Below are positions 28,907 through 38,448 of a stretch of DNA of 64,000 nt, one piece after another. The stretch's first letter is position 1; every line of letters begins with the position of its first letter. This stretch comes from Terriglobales bacterium (GTDB taxonomy: Bacteria; Acidobacteriota; Terriglobia; Terriglobales; Acidobacteriaceae). The notes beneath the pieces were generated by a model. It did no database searches, had not been told where the DNA came from, and was given only the letters and a program-made list of their open reading frames with translations. Position numbers and translations under genes: made by a program. Where the stretch lies: assembly GCA_035561515.1 (NCBI GenBank), contig DATMXP010000019.1, positions 148,782 through 212,781 of the forward strand, written 5' to 3'.

Positions 28907-29190
28907 GCCTCTCGATTACCTCTCATCCTTGGCTGGACTTGAACATCGCCTCAATCGGTATCGACTAACAGGCTCTCCACTGCAATTTCGGTCTTGCAAC
29001 GAGTTATATCCCGCTCCAATGCTCCGCTTCCGCAAGAAAGGTCGAAACCTGTACCGACGACTCCTGCTATCCAAGTCAGGCACAGATGACGTGCTCCTGC
29101 TTTCCTGACCTGGTGCGACGACTAAAGGCACCCACCTTACTTTCATTTCAAGAAAGAATTCCGCTTGCCTCGCCAAGCTCCAAAACTCAA

Positions 29191-31395
29191 TCAGAAGCCA
29201 TAGCGCACCGTAAGCATAGTTCGATTGTCGTGAAAGTCACGGGGCAATGTTGGTCCGGCGAAGCTCTTCTCGCTGTACTGATCGTAGTTCCAATACCCGT
29301 TGAGACTCCAATTGGCATGAAGGTCGTAGGTGAGAGAGGCGAGTGGCTGGTGATAGTTAAAGGCTAACGGCCCGAGAGGTTGGAGTGGGTTGAGCGTGAG
29401 CGTTGATCCATTTACGCTGGTGATGCTGTAGCCGGCACGCGTTGTCAGCCGTTTCAAGGGCTTAATCACGAACATCGCGCTGCCGAACTGCGTCTTGTTG
29501 TTGTAGAAGGAATTTGCGGAATAGGGGTTTGGATTCTCTGCTGGGTTCGCAGGATCGAAAGTAGGGCAGGCGATAACAGGGGTTACCACGGAGATCGTGC
29601 TCGCAAAGCAGATGTTCGCGTTCTGTAGTGCGTCCGTGTAGTTATAGGAGACATCCATGGACAGACGATTATTTGAGATGAGGGAAATCACAAATCCATA
29701 GTTGCGAAGGTGTGAACGAAAAGCGATGTCCAATGAACTGTTGCGACTCTCGCGGATATTGATCGTCGCCGCGAACTTGGCCCACGGCCACGGATTGTAT
29801 TGCGTGCGGAATCTGTATTGTTGTTGTTGGCGCGGGCTGATGCGCGTGAGGAAGTTATCGGATGAAGTAAGCTGTGTTTCGAAGTTGACTCGGAGTTTGT
29901 CACTTGGTCTCACCCACAAGCCAATAATGCCCGTATGGTCGCGAATTACAAATATCTCGGGCTCTTCACCCGTGTCGTACAACGCATGACGAATTGCCCG
30001 GTCACGAAAGCGGTAGCCAATGCGTACGCCCCACCATCGGGAAACGTCATACTTAACTTCTGCCGTATTTGTCTTGGCATTTTGACCCACGAAGCGGTCG
30101 AACAACTGACTTGTAATCGTCGGTGGTCCTAGCGGGCTCAACAAAGTGGCTGGTGCGGGCACAATATACGCGGTCTCAGTCGAATCCCAAGTCCCAGGTA
30201 TGCGAAAGTTCTCAAAGCGAAAGGAATCGGTGAGCGTCAGCTTGTTCGTAAGGCGCACGGTGGCGGCAAAATCCGCGGTCACCGACAGTCGGCGGCTCTC
30301 GGCTGGCCCCGTAAAGCTGAACTGCCGCGTACGCGTGCGACTAACCAGTCCATTGAAGAATTCATCAAACGGCGATTGTGCTTTGGAAGAGCTATAGGTC
30401 GCATTCCCCAGGAGGGTTACTCTACGGAAGTAATTGGACTGAAATCCAAACTGTTCGGTTGGAATCGATGTCCGAACCCGCTGGCGGCGACTATAGAGGA
30501 AATAGCCGTTGCAGGCCGGATTGGCTTGACCACCCACGATCGGTGTGGCACAAGGCTGATTTGCTGCGGTGTTGAAGCTAAGCCCAAATTCCACTGGCGT
30601 TCCATCGGGCAACGGGTAAGTGGCAAACTGAGCCAGGTCCCACGAAGTGTCCACCTTTTGGTAATCAAGATACTGGGTGTAACTCAGGCTGGTTCTCGGA
30701 AGCAGGTTCACGTCTATACCCACACGATATTGGTTCGCCGTTACGTTCCAAGGCTGCGACACCAGCACCGGCACCCCTTCGTAAAAGCTCAAGGACGATG
30801 GCCCTTCTGAGCGATTGCGCAAGTAACCCAGGCGAAAACTAACGCTTCGGTCGGGCAGCAGCGTGAGGCTGAAGTCACTCATACGCCTCCGAGTCTGATA
30901 CTGATGGGGAGATGACTCGACAGGTAGATTGGGCACTGAGGAGGAAGGATTTAAGGGATTGGCCAGCAGATCGTAATTGAAGAAGTTCTGGTCACGCCGG
31001 AAGTCGCCTTCGAAGTTGTACCACCTATTCTTCGAAACCCGAAACCGAGCCACGTTGTTGGGATCGCCGCCCCAACCAAAGCTGGTGATGTTCAGGTCGT
31101 CAAACAAGAGACCGGTGTTGTTAAGCGAGCGCAACGAGAGGGACTGTTCAAGCAACCGCGGCCCGCTATGCAGATTGACGAGTGTATTGAACATAGCGTC
31201 GTTTTCGCTGGACTGCCCGGGACTGGAAATGGAACTCCAACGATAGCCAAGCTCAATACTCTGTTGAATGACGTAGTTGCCCTTTTCGATTCCATCCGTC
31301 GAGCTGCTGCTGGCCGACTGAGCATGTGCCATGACGAACAGAGACCCGAGAGCAATTGCGGTCATTAAGACGTGCACCATTCGGGATGAGTTCAT
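29191..31395 (-). CDS. Outer membrane beta-barrel porin of MtrB/PioB type
   Basis: 734 residues. A signal peptide (to AHAQS) precedes many alternating amphipathic strands with aromatic ends and the C-terminal Phe typical of outer-membrane barrels (TVRYGF). The N-terminal YRW...GN.AMF...V region and the length suit a porin that encloses a multihaem cytochrome. The decaheme gene lies 42 bases upstream in the same direction, so the pair would be an MtrAB/PCC-type electron conduit. GAGAGGCG precedes the start. The low sequence identity expected for this family leaves uncertainty. Confidence 0.72.
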   Translation of the reverse strand: MNSSRMVHVLMTAIALGSLFVMAHAQSASSSSTDGIEKGNYVIQQSIELGYRWSSISSPGQSSENDAMFNTLVNLHSGPRLLEQSLSLRSLNNTGLLFDDLNITSFGWGGDPNNVARFRVSKNRWYNFEGDFRRDQNFFNYDLLANPLNPSSSVPNLPVESSPHQYQTRRRMSDFSLTLLPDRSVSFRLGYLRNRSEGPSSLSFYEGVPVLVSQPWNVTANQYRVGIDVNLLPRTSLSYTQYLDYQKVDTSWDLAQFATYPLPDGTPVEFGLSFNTAANQPCATPIVGGQANPACNGYFLYSRRQRVRTSIPTEQFGFQSNYFRRVTLLGNATYSSSKAQSPFDEFFNGLVSRTRTRQFSFTGPAESRRLSVTADFAATVRLTNKLTLTDSFRFENFRIPGTWDSTETAYIVPAPATLLSPLGPPTITSQLFDRFVGQNAKTNTAEVKYDVSRWWGVRIGYRFRDRAIRHALYDTGEEPEIFVIRDHTGIIGLWVRPSDKLRVNFETQLTSSDNFLTRISPRQQQQYRFRTQYNPWPWAKFAATINIRESRNSSLDIAFRSHLRNYGFVISLISNNRLSMDVSYNYTDALQNANICFASTISVVTPVIACPTFDPANPAENPNPYSANSFYNNKTQFGSAMFVIKPLKRLTTRAGYSITSVNGSTLTLNPLQPLGPLAFNYHQPLASLTYDLHANWSLNGYWNYDQYSEKSFAGPTLPRDFHDNRTMLTVRYGF

Positions 31396-31437
31396 ACGCG
31401 TCGCCTCTCTCAGCGAAAAAAAGAGATCTGCTACTTA

Positions 31438-32358
31438 TTACTTAAAGAAAACACTGCTGAAGTTAGACCCGTGAATTGCCGTGTGGCACAATGTGCAGGC
31501 CTGAAAACGCTGATTCTGATTGTGTGCTGGACCCGATGGAGGTGGCCCCGGAACATTAGGGGTCAGAGTGTGACATTGTAGGCAGAGCAAGTTGACCTGA
31601 CTGACCGTGAGCAGGCGCGGATTCGTCGAACCATGTGGAGTATGGCAGGTTGTACAACCCTCGGTCTTGACTGGCAGGTGCTCAAACGCGAAGGGGCCTT
31701 GCTTTTCCGTGTGGCACTTGAAGCAAACGGCGTCCTGGTTTGCGCTCGTGCGAAGTTCCCTGCCCGCGAATGAGCCATGCTCGTTATGGCAGTCTTTACA
31801 CTCCACCAAGCCCTGATTCACGCGATGTCGATAGGGACGGTTAAACTCGACACGGACATCGGTATGACAGGAGAAACATAGCTGCGGTGATTTCTCCGAA
31901 AGCAAATGCGTCGCCGGCTTAGAATTGTGAATGGAGTGGCAGCTCACGCAGCTAAGGTTCGCCTTGGCATGCATTCCTGACGAGAACTTCGCAGTTTGCG
32001 CCTTGCTTTCATGACAGCTCAGACATCGCGCGTTAGCCTCGCTCGCCTTTAGCTTCTTGAAGTTGATGATCTTCGCCGAATCCCCTCCAGCAGAGACGTG
32101 CTCGGCGCCCGGGCCATGGCAGGCTTCACAATCGCGTTCCCCGGGGACCCTTCGATTCAGAAGGACTCTGTAGTGCGAAGAACCCGTGAAACGCTTTGCC
32201 ACATCGTCATGGCAAGTGGCACAGGTGTCCATTCCCACATAATTCTGGGTTGTTGGAGAAGGATTCTGTGGAACGGGGGCATCCGCTCGAGCTACACGAA
32301 GCGTCATGATGGCAGTCAACAGCAGCACGAATAGTCGCAACCTACAAGAATGCTTCAA
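31438..32358 (-). CDS. Periplasmic decaheme cytochrome c (MtrA/DmsE-type)
   Basis: About 306 residues with exactly ten CxxCH motifs (CATCH, CEACH, CLSCH, CVSCH, CFSCH, CKDCH, CFKCH, CTTCH, CLQCH, CTLCH), the number found in MtrA/PioA/DmsE proteins. A TTG start at 32358 is preferred: GGGAGG lies six bases upstream and the product begins with a clean signal peptide (KHSCRLRLFVLLLTAIM). The longer frame from 32478 has no signal at its start. The porin gene follows after 42 bases. It would move electrons across the periplasm into the porin. Confidence 0.88.
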   Translation of the reverse strand: MKHSCRLRLFVLLLTAIMTLRVARADAPVPQNPSPTTQNYVGMDTCATCHDDVAKRFTGSSHYRVLLNRRVPGERDCEACHGPGAEHVSAGGDSAKIINFKKLKASEANARCLSCHESKAQTAKFSSGMHAKANLSCVSCHSIHNSKPATHLLSEKSPQLCFSCHTDVRVEFNRPYRHRVNQGLVECKDCHNEHGSFAGRELRTSANQDAVCFKCHTEKQGPFAFEHLPVKTEGCTTCHTPHGSTNPRLLTVSQVNLLCLQCHTLTPNVPGPPPSGPAHNQNQRFQACTLCHTAIHGSNFSSVFFK

Positions 32359-33513
32359 AAGACACCTCCCCGTCGCGATGCAGCCGCAGTACCCTGGTTC
32401 TGTCTTAAGGGCGAGTAACACTGCAGTTATGGACTGCTTCGCTCGACTGTTAGGCACGACGTTGCGGAGCACCAGCATACCTCTCAGCCATCGCCCTAGG
32501 GCTCGGACAAGTGTGAAAGATCAGGGAACCTGCGTCGTACTAGGTTGAAAGCAACTCTCCTTCCAATCGACGGAATGATGGCATTGTTTCCAAGGCGGCG
32601 CAGAACCTGAGATACGGAAGTCGGGTTCGTTGTGCCACTCCAATAGAGTGTCCGCGTGTGCGCCTTATTTGAGGCAGTAACTGGCAGATTTAAGGCATTC
32701 GGTGGCGTGAGCTTGTCAACGACGCGGCACAAGGTCTATTGCCGGAGATGCTCGGCTTGCAGAGGATCAGTGAGAAGCGCCTAATCAGCTGATCGAACAA
32801 GCTGACGAGGCACGATCGCCGAGATAGTTGCTATTGGGCACTCCCAACCCCATACAGCGCAAGCTGCGTTCGTTCACGCTTCCCAGGCAGCAGCCGACGA
32901 TTGCACGGCGATAGTGACGTTGGAACTCGCGTTAAACCCAACTGCTGTGCCCGGGCAACGCTACGCTGTTGTTTCATGTCATGCACCGCGACTTTATATG
33001 AGGAGCACGCAAGTTTGCGCATTAGCACGACAGCTTTGTCACAACAGATACGACCGGCAGTAAAGACTTCCACCATTCTCCTTTTGATAGTGGTTCTGCT
33101 TCGCAGCAGACCCCTGTCAAGAGATCCCGTACGCCGCACCATACTGGGGTCTCTCTCGACTTTCTAATCCCCATACCTACCTATACAGTCAACACCGTTG
33201 CCGATGAAATCTTCTGCACGTTTCACCACGTCTCTTTGAGATGGAATACGCGAATGTTCTCAACTGCTGAGCCTGTTTGCAGCGGCTCGCGAGAAGGAGA
33301 GGAACGGCCCGGAGGCTGTGGCACACGGCTGATCAACGACAGCACCAGGGTCGGAATACCAGCGGGTAATCGTGGAGTGTTACGTCAGGTATCCGGAGCG
33401 TCCCAGGTTAGGAAAATCAGCGTGCCAGCAGGAGTAGCCAGCAATGCGGCAATGAAAATGCAATTGTTCTGCACAATGATGCCGTTCATTCAAAACTGGT
33501 TTGAGTTTCGCCG
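32359..33513. other. Long intergenic region without a recognised gene
   Basis: About 1.1 kb between the decaheme gene and the NTF2-like gene. Several open frames of 80-105 codons exist on both strands (for example around 32831-33142 and 33236-33526), but their compositions look like noise and none has a convincing start. One small stem (TCTGCT/AGCAGA, loop TCGC) sits near 33103. A degenerate gene cannot be excluded. Confidence 0.35.
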
Positions 33514-33945
33514 ATGGCTAGGGTGACGCAGGACCAGGTTCGTGCGGAAGTCAGTCGCTTCTGGAATCTGTTCGTCTCGAAAAGCCCAGCCCTGCTAGAG
33601 GACTTCTATGCCGCCGACGCTACTGTGTTTGCCACTTCTAGTCGTCGAGCAGAACCCGGACGACTGGCGGTAGCGCGCCGTCGTCGTGAATATTTCGATA
33701 GACAGACTTCCGTGCGAGTTCAGGTCGGCGATGTTGAGGTGCAACTCATAGACGAGTTTGGTGCCATTGCCAGTTACACCTTTCAATTCCATGCCAGCCG
33801 AGTGACAACAGGGCTCGGCAACAGCATCGAAGAGCGATTATCGCCGGGGCGCGCGACCCAAGTCTTTGTAGTCGACTCCGAAAACCAGTTGCGCATACTT
33901 CACGAACATTTCTCGGCGCCGTCACTGCCCAATGAAAAACATTGA
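33514..33945 (+). CDS. NTF2-like (SnoaL/DUF4440 type) protein
   Basis: 143 residues. The order of segments (helical VSRFWNLFVSKSPALLEDFYAADATVF, then beta strands VQVGDVEVQLIDEFGAIASYTFQFHA and the C-terminal LRILHEHFSAP) matches the cone-shaped NTF2-like fold of small stress or enzyme proteins. It stands alone. Function cannot be given from sequence. Confidence 0.7.
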   Translation: MARVTQDQVRAEVSRFWNLFVSKSPALLEDFYAADATVFATSSRRAEPGRLAVARRRREYFDRQTSVRVQVGDVEVQLIDEFGAIASYTFQFHASRVTTGLGNSIEERLSPGRATQVFVVDSENQLRILHEHFSAPSLPNEKH

Positions 33946-34111
33946 TCCCCCGCAATGGAGTTGGGACGACTTCAGGAATGTAGTAAGGGTGCTTCAGAGG
34001 TTTGCTGATGGGGACCAACATGCACGAGCACTATTTGCACGAGCAGACGTACAAATCCTCCGGTCCCCGTCGCGACATTCTTAGCCTTGCTGACATGAGG
34101 TATAGAAATGT

Positions 34112-34393
34112 ATGCCGAGCCGACGTCCTAATGCCAGCACTCAAGAAGTAGCCGCATTTATGGCAGCCGAGTTTCAGCGCCGCGGGACATTGTATGAAGA
34201 CTACATTGTCTCGGAGATTGAGCAAAGGTTTGGCGATTTCTTTCTGCACGATACTGGATGTGGAGGTCAATTGATCAGAAAACAGGTGCTGGAACAGTTT
34301 GCGAGGCTGACGCCCAATGCTGTCTGGTCTGTAGGTGAAAAATGTTGGCGAGTTCGGCAGCCTGGGGATAAGCCCGGGCGAAAACAGAAGTGA
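34112..34393 (+). CDS. Conserved small protein (DUF6953-like)
   Basis: 93 residues: VAAFMAAEFQRRGTLYEDYIVSEIEQRFG...FLHDTGCGGQLIRKQVLEQFARLT...VWSVGEKCWR, a pattern I recognise from a family of small uncharacterised proteins (DUF6953-like, from memory). It looks like a compact helical winged-helix-like domain. No operon partner; role unknown. Confidence 0.6.
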   Translation: MPSRRPNASTQEVAAFMAAEFQRRGTLYEDYIVSEIEQRFGDFFLHDTGCGGQLIRKQVLEQFARLTPNAVWSVGEKCWRVRQPGDKPGRKQK

Positions 34394-34903
34394 TGATCTT
34401 GCGAGATCGAATGCGGCCCACAAACGTCCAATATGCGATTGAAACGTGCCATCTTCTTCTCCTAAGCCACGAGTCGAAAGACTTTTTGTGATTCGTGTGT
34501 ACCTTAAAACAACCAGTGATTGGAGCATTTGAGCCAGATTGCACTGGCTTCATCAATATGTCCTGCACGGTTCAACGCTAAGTGGAACAAGCCATTCGGC
34601 TCGATCAGTTCCACGACGCGGCAATGAAAATGCAGTCACGGCAGGAAGAACAACCCTGTGGTTAAAAGAGGAATTCTCGTATTGACGCCACTCGAAGGGC
34701 TCGCTTCTTGCTGTCATTAAACTCCGTCGTTGGCGGTCAAGAATACGAGCTGTTCCGAAGACATATTTGGGCTTTTTGTCGCTCTTCTTTCGTGCCCGGA
34801 GCCGCATTTCGGGGCGAACACGCATGGGGACCCTAGTGAATACAAGTAGCCATCACAAGCGATTCATTTACACGCAACTTTTCAATAGTCATCGAGGAGG
34901 CAC
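34394..34903. other. Intergenic region upstream of the TonB-dependent receptor
   Basis: No gene recognised. It should contain the promoter of the receptor gene; GAGGAGG lies just before the ATG at 34904. An antisense frame at 34553-34825 looks like noise. Confidence 0.4.
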
Positions 34904-37900
34904 ATGCAATTTCACGCATCAATCCGATCAACCGCATTGTACCGTCTGGTGGGGATCGTTATCTTAATGATCGCCAGCGGAGCCCTTGCGCAAAGCAACT
35001 CCGCGCGTCTACAGGGTACTGTAACAGACTCTTCGGGCGCTGCCGTCGCTGGAGCGGAAGTGTCGATCACAAGCATGGGCACGACCCGCAAGTTCACCGT
35101 CTTCACCGACGAAGCTGGCGAATTCACTGCTTCGGCGCTGCCGCCGGGCGAGTACCAGGTGGAAATCAGGCGATCTGGTTTCGCCAATCTGAAGCAGAAG
35201 GTTACGCTACAGACCGCCCAGTCGGCTCACATGCCAGCAGTATTGAAACTCGGTCAGATTTCAGAAACGGTCGAGGTAAAAGACGACCTTCCTGTTGTCG
35301 ACTCCACGAGTTCGAACCTCGGCGATGTGATTGTGGGGAAACAGATCACGGATCTGCCGCTTAATGGGCGCAACTTCACCGCCCTGGCCACTCTGATTCC
35401 CGGAGTAACGCGCGGTGTGCCGGACAACCAAGCCACCGGCGCCGGCAACCAGTCGGAAACCTTCCGTTACAACAACACGGGCGGCGCGTCGCTTTCAGTG
35501 AATGCTCTGCGTCCTCAGAACAACAACTTCCTGCTGGACGGTGTGGATAACAACGAGTCTCTCGTCAACACTATCATCTTCTTCCCGTCCGCTGACGCCA
35601 TCCAAGAGTTTCGTGTAGATACGAGCGTTGCGCCGGCGGAATTTGGACGCGCGGGCGGCGGGGTCGTGAGCACCACGACCAAATCGGGCACCAACACCTG
35701 GCATGGAACCGCTTTCGAGTTCCTCCGCAACGATAACCTCGATGCGAAACGCTATTTCGACTCCGCCAACAAACCAAAAGACGAGTTCCGTCGCAACCAA
35801 TTTGGTGGAACTCTGGGCGGTGCCATCATCAAGAGCAAGCTGTTCGTGTTCGGCAGTTACCAGGGGCTTCGTCAGTTCGCCCCGCTGCAACAGGACCGTC
35901 CCACGGTTCCAACCGCCAAGATGGCCAGTGGCGATTTTTCCGAGCTTTGCGCTGGCGGATTCGCTGGCGGCATCTGCCAGGATGGTCCCGACCCGAACTA
36001 CCCTGGCCGTGTTCTACACCAGATCTATAACCCGACTACCGGCCAGGCTTTCACTAACAATTTGATCCCGTCCAACATGATCAGCAAGGCGGGACAGGCT
36101 TACCTGAAGCAGTTCCCGGCTCCTATCACACCTGCAAGTAGCTCGCTTTGCGGACAGGCGGTCAATGGGGTTTGCATCTTAAACAACTACCTCGTCACCC
36201 GTTCACAGACACAAACCTACAACGACTTCGATATTCGTCTTGACCTAAGCCTGACTGCAAAAGACAGCGTCTTCGGTCGCTACAGCTACGGGAACGACAC
36301 GGAGGCAACCAGTTCCCGCCTGCCGCTACTTCCGGCTGGTTACGGATCTGGTAACCAACAGGCCTATCCGCGCTCCTTCGCCTTTGGCGAGACACACATC
36401 TTTAATCCCAACATCATTAATGAATTCAGGTTCGGTTGGATCCACACCGAGATCGGCTACACGCCGCCAATGCAGGACCAAGCAGTCTCGGCTAACCTCG
36501 GAATTCCAAACGCCAACACGTTACCTATCTTGGGCGGTGGTGCGCTCATCGGCGGTTGGAATAACGAGTTGGAATACACCGGCGATTATGGGCCGTACAT
36601 TGTTCCCCAACAGACATGGCAGTTCTCCGACACGCTCTCCTGGGTCAAGGGCAAGCACACGTTGAAGCTCGGTGCGACCATCCTTCGGCGGCAGGTCAAC
36701 TTGTTCCGTCCGAAGGCGGGAAAGGGCTACTTCTTCATGTTCGGCAACGGCGGCAGCCCCGATCCAGTCGGTTATGAAGTGGCCGATATCCTGGCGGGTT
36801 GGATGCAAAATTACCAGGTCGGTCCTGCACTCGGCTTCTCGCATACGCGGAATTGGGAAACCGGATACTTTGTGCAGGACGATATCCGCGTCAACAACCG
36901 CCTCACGCTCAACCTCGGCTTGCGTTACGACTACTACACATGGCCGAAAGAACGCGATAACCTGCAGGCGAACTTCGATATCAACAGCAATACGATCTAC
37001 GTGCCTGGTGTGAATACCGCTTCGACTGCGCTGATCGACCCCGACAAGAATAATTTCGCTCCGCGGGTCGGCTTTGCTTATGATGTTACCGGTAAAGGCA
37101 AGACGATCCTCCGCGGCGGCTACGGGATCTTCTACTTCCTCGATCGCGGCGGCATCGATAACCAGTTGGCCCAGAACGCCCCGTTCAGCGGCGTGTCCCA
37201 GTTCAACTACAGCGATGGCTATCGGTTCAACCTAGACGGACAGGCCCCGCTGAATGCCACCGATCCCCGCCTGGCCGGCACCGTTGCCATGCCCGTGAAG
37301 GGGCCGATCAATGTAAGCCTAGTGAACCCGCAGAACGTACAGTTGGTGTCCTATCCGAAGGACAACCGGCAACCGATGGTCCAGCAGTGGAACGTGAACA
37401 TACAGCAGGAAATTACGCCCACCATGGCCTTGACGATCGGTTACGTAGGGAACAGCGGCACCAACCTGATGACTCTGATTAACTACAACCGCCAGACGTA
37501 CGGCGCGGCGTCCGGTGTCAAGCCGTTCCCAAACCTCGGCGATGTAAATCTTAATACCACAAAGGGCTCTTCGATCTACAACTCGCTGCAAGTTCGCATG
37601 GAGCGCCGTTTGGTCAAGAGCTTCCAGTGGACCGCGTCGTACAACTACTCGCACGCAATTGATAATTCGCCTGGCACGATCGACAACCAGACCGACCGTG
37701 TGGATTACCAGCGCTTCCTGCAAGGCTTCGAACGCGCGAACTCAAACCTAGACGTTCGTCAGCGGTTCGTGTTTAGTTCTCTATACCAACTGCCGTTCGG
37801 CCGAGGCAAGCGATGGGGCAACAACTGGAACAGCCTAACCAACACCATCCTGGGTGGCTGGGAACTTAATCCAATTCTTACTTTGCAAAGCGGGTTGCCG

Positions 37901-38290
37901 TTTGATTTAGCCAGTGCTTACAGCGGCCTTCGTACCCGTCCGGACGTGATCGCGACGCCGATTCAGTATGGGTCGATCGACAATTGGTTCAATACGTCGG
38001 CTTTCCGCAATCCGCCAACAACCGGTGGCATCTTCACTCGTGCAGGTAACGCAGGACGCAATATCTTCACTGGCCCTGCGCGCCGTTACCTGGACATATC
38101 ATTAAATAAGAATCTTCAGATTACCGAGCGAATAAACACGCAGTTCCGTACCGACTTCTTCAACTTCACTAATACCCCGCAGTTCAGCCAGCCCAATGGC
38201 GATATCACCAGTGGAGACTTTGGCAAAGTGAGGAACACTCTTTATCAAACTGAGCGGCAGATTCAGTTCGGGCTTCGCGTCCAGTTCTAG
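34904..38290 (+). CDS. TonB-dependent receptor with carboxypeptidase-regulatory-like domain (Oar-like)
   Basis: 1128 residues. Signal peptide to GALAQ, then a CarboxypepD_reg-like Ig domain (RLQGTVTDSSGAAVAGAEVSI), a plug region with LPLNGRNFTALATLIPGV, and a long beta-barrel ending in FGLRVQF. Proteins of this design are greatly expanded in Acidobacteria and import large substrates, such as glycans, across the outer membrane. No substrate-binding lipoprotein or enzyme is next to it, so the cargo is unknown. A strong ribosome binding site precedes the start. Confidence 0.93.
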   Translation: MQFHASIRSTALYRLVGIVILMIASGALAQSNSARLQGTVTDSSGAAVAGAEVSITSMGTTRKFTVFTDEAGEFTASALPPGEYQVEIRRSGFANLKQKVTLQTAQSAHMPAVLKLGQISETVEVKDDLPVVDSTSSNLGDVIVGKQITDLPLNGRNFTALATLIPGVTRGVPDNQATGAGNQSETFRYNNTGGASLSVNALRPQNNNFLLDGVDNNESLVNTIIFFPSADAIQEFRVDTSVAPAEFGRAGGGVVSTTTKSGTNTWHGTAFEFLRNDNLDAKRYFDSANKPKDEFRRNQFGGTLGGAIIKSKLFVFGSYQGLRQFAPLQQDRPTVPTAKMASGDFSELCAGGFAGGICQDGPDPNYPGRVLHQIYNPTTGQAFTNNLIPSNMISKAGQAYLKQFPAPITPASSSLCGQAVNGVCILNNYLVTRSQTQTYNDFDIRLDLSLTAKDSVFGRYSYGNDTEATSSRLPLLPAGYGSGNQQAYPRSFAFGETHIFNPNIINEFRFGWIHTEIGYTPPMQDQAVSANLGIPNANTLPILGGGALIGGWNNELEYTGDYGPYIVPQQTWQFSDTLSWVKGKHTLKLGATILRRQVNLFRPKAGKGYFFMFGNGGSPDPVGYEVADILAGWMQNYQVGPALGFSHTRNWETGYFVQDDIRVNNRLTLNLGLRYDYYTWPKERDNLQANFDINSNTIYVPGVNTASTALIDPDKNNFAPRVGFAYDVTGKGKTILRGGYGIFYFLDRGGIDNQLAQNAPFSGVSQFNYSDGYRFNLDGQAPLNATDPRLAGTVAMPVKGPINVSLVNPQNVQLVSYPKDNRQPMVQQWNVNIQQEITPTMALTIGYVGNSGTNLMTLINYNRQTYGAASGVKPFPNLGDVNLNTTKGSSIYNSLQVRMERRLVKSFQWTASYNYSHAIDNSPGTIDNQTDRVDYQRFLQGFERANSNLDVRQRFVFSSLYQLPFGRGKRWGNNWNSLTNTILGGWELNPILTLQSGLPFDLASAYSGLRTRPDVIATPIQYGSIDNWFNTSAFRNPPTTGGIFTRAGNAGRNIFTGPARRYLDISLNKNLQITERINTQFRTDFFNFTNTPQFSQPNGDITSGDFGKVRNTLYQTERQIQFGLRVQF

Positions 38291-38308
38291 AAGCCGGGAG
38301 TGCTTAGC

Positions 38309-38339
38309 CCAGGGCAGGACCGGGCCTGCCCTGCCCTGG
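38309..38339 (+). terminator. Terminator-like hairpin after the TonB-dependent receptor
   Basis: Ten-base perfect stem CCAGGGCAGG/CCTGCCCTGG with an 11-base loop, 18 bases after the receptor stop, followed by a short T-rich stretch. It probably ends the receptor transcript. Confidence 0.6.
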
Positions 38340-38448
38340 TTGATTGCCATTCAACAGCAGAGATTCAGCAGCGATAAAGCCAGTTTGGTAGGAATAGCTC
38401 ATCATCTGGGCGTGCGCAGAGCCGTGGAGGGCTGACGGAACCGACCGC

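Noticed and set aside
32831..33167. Overlapping frames on both strands in the 1.1-kb gap
   Set aside because: Neither product shows domain features, consistent start signals or conserved-looking composition.
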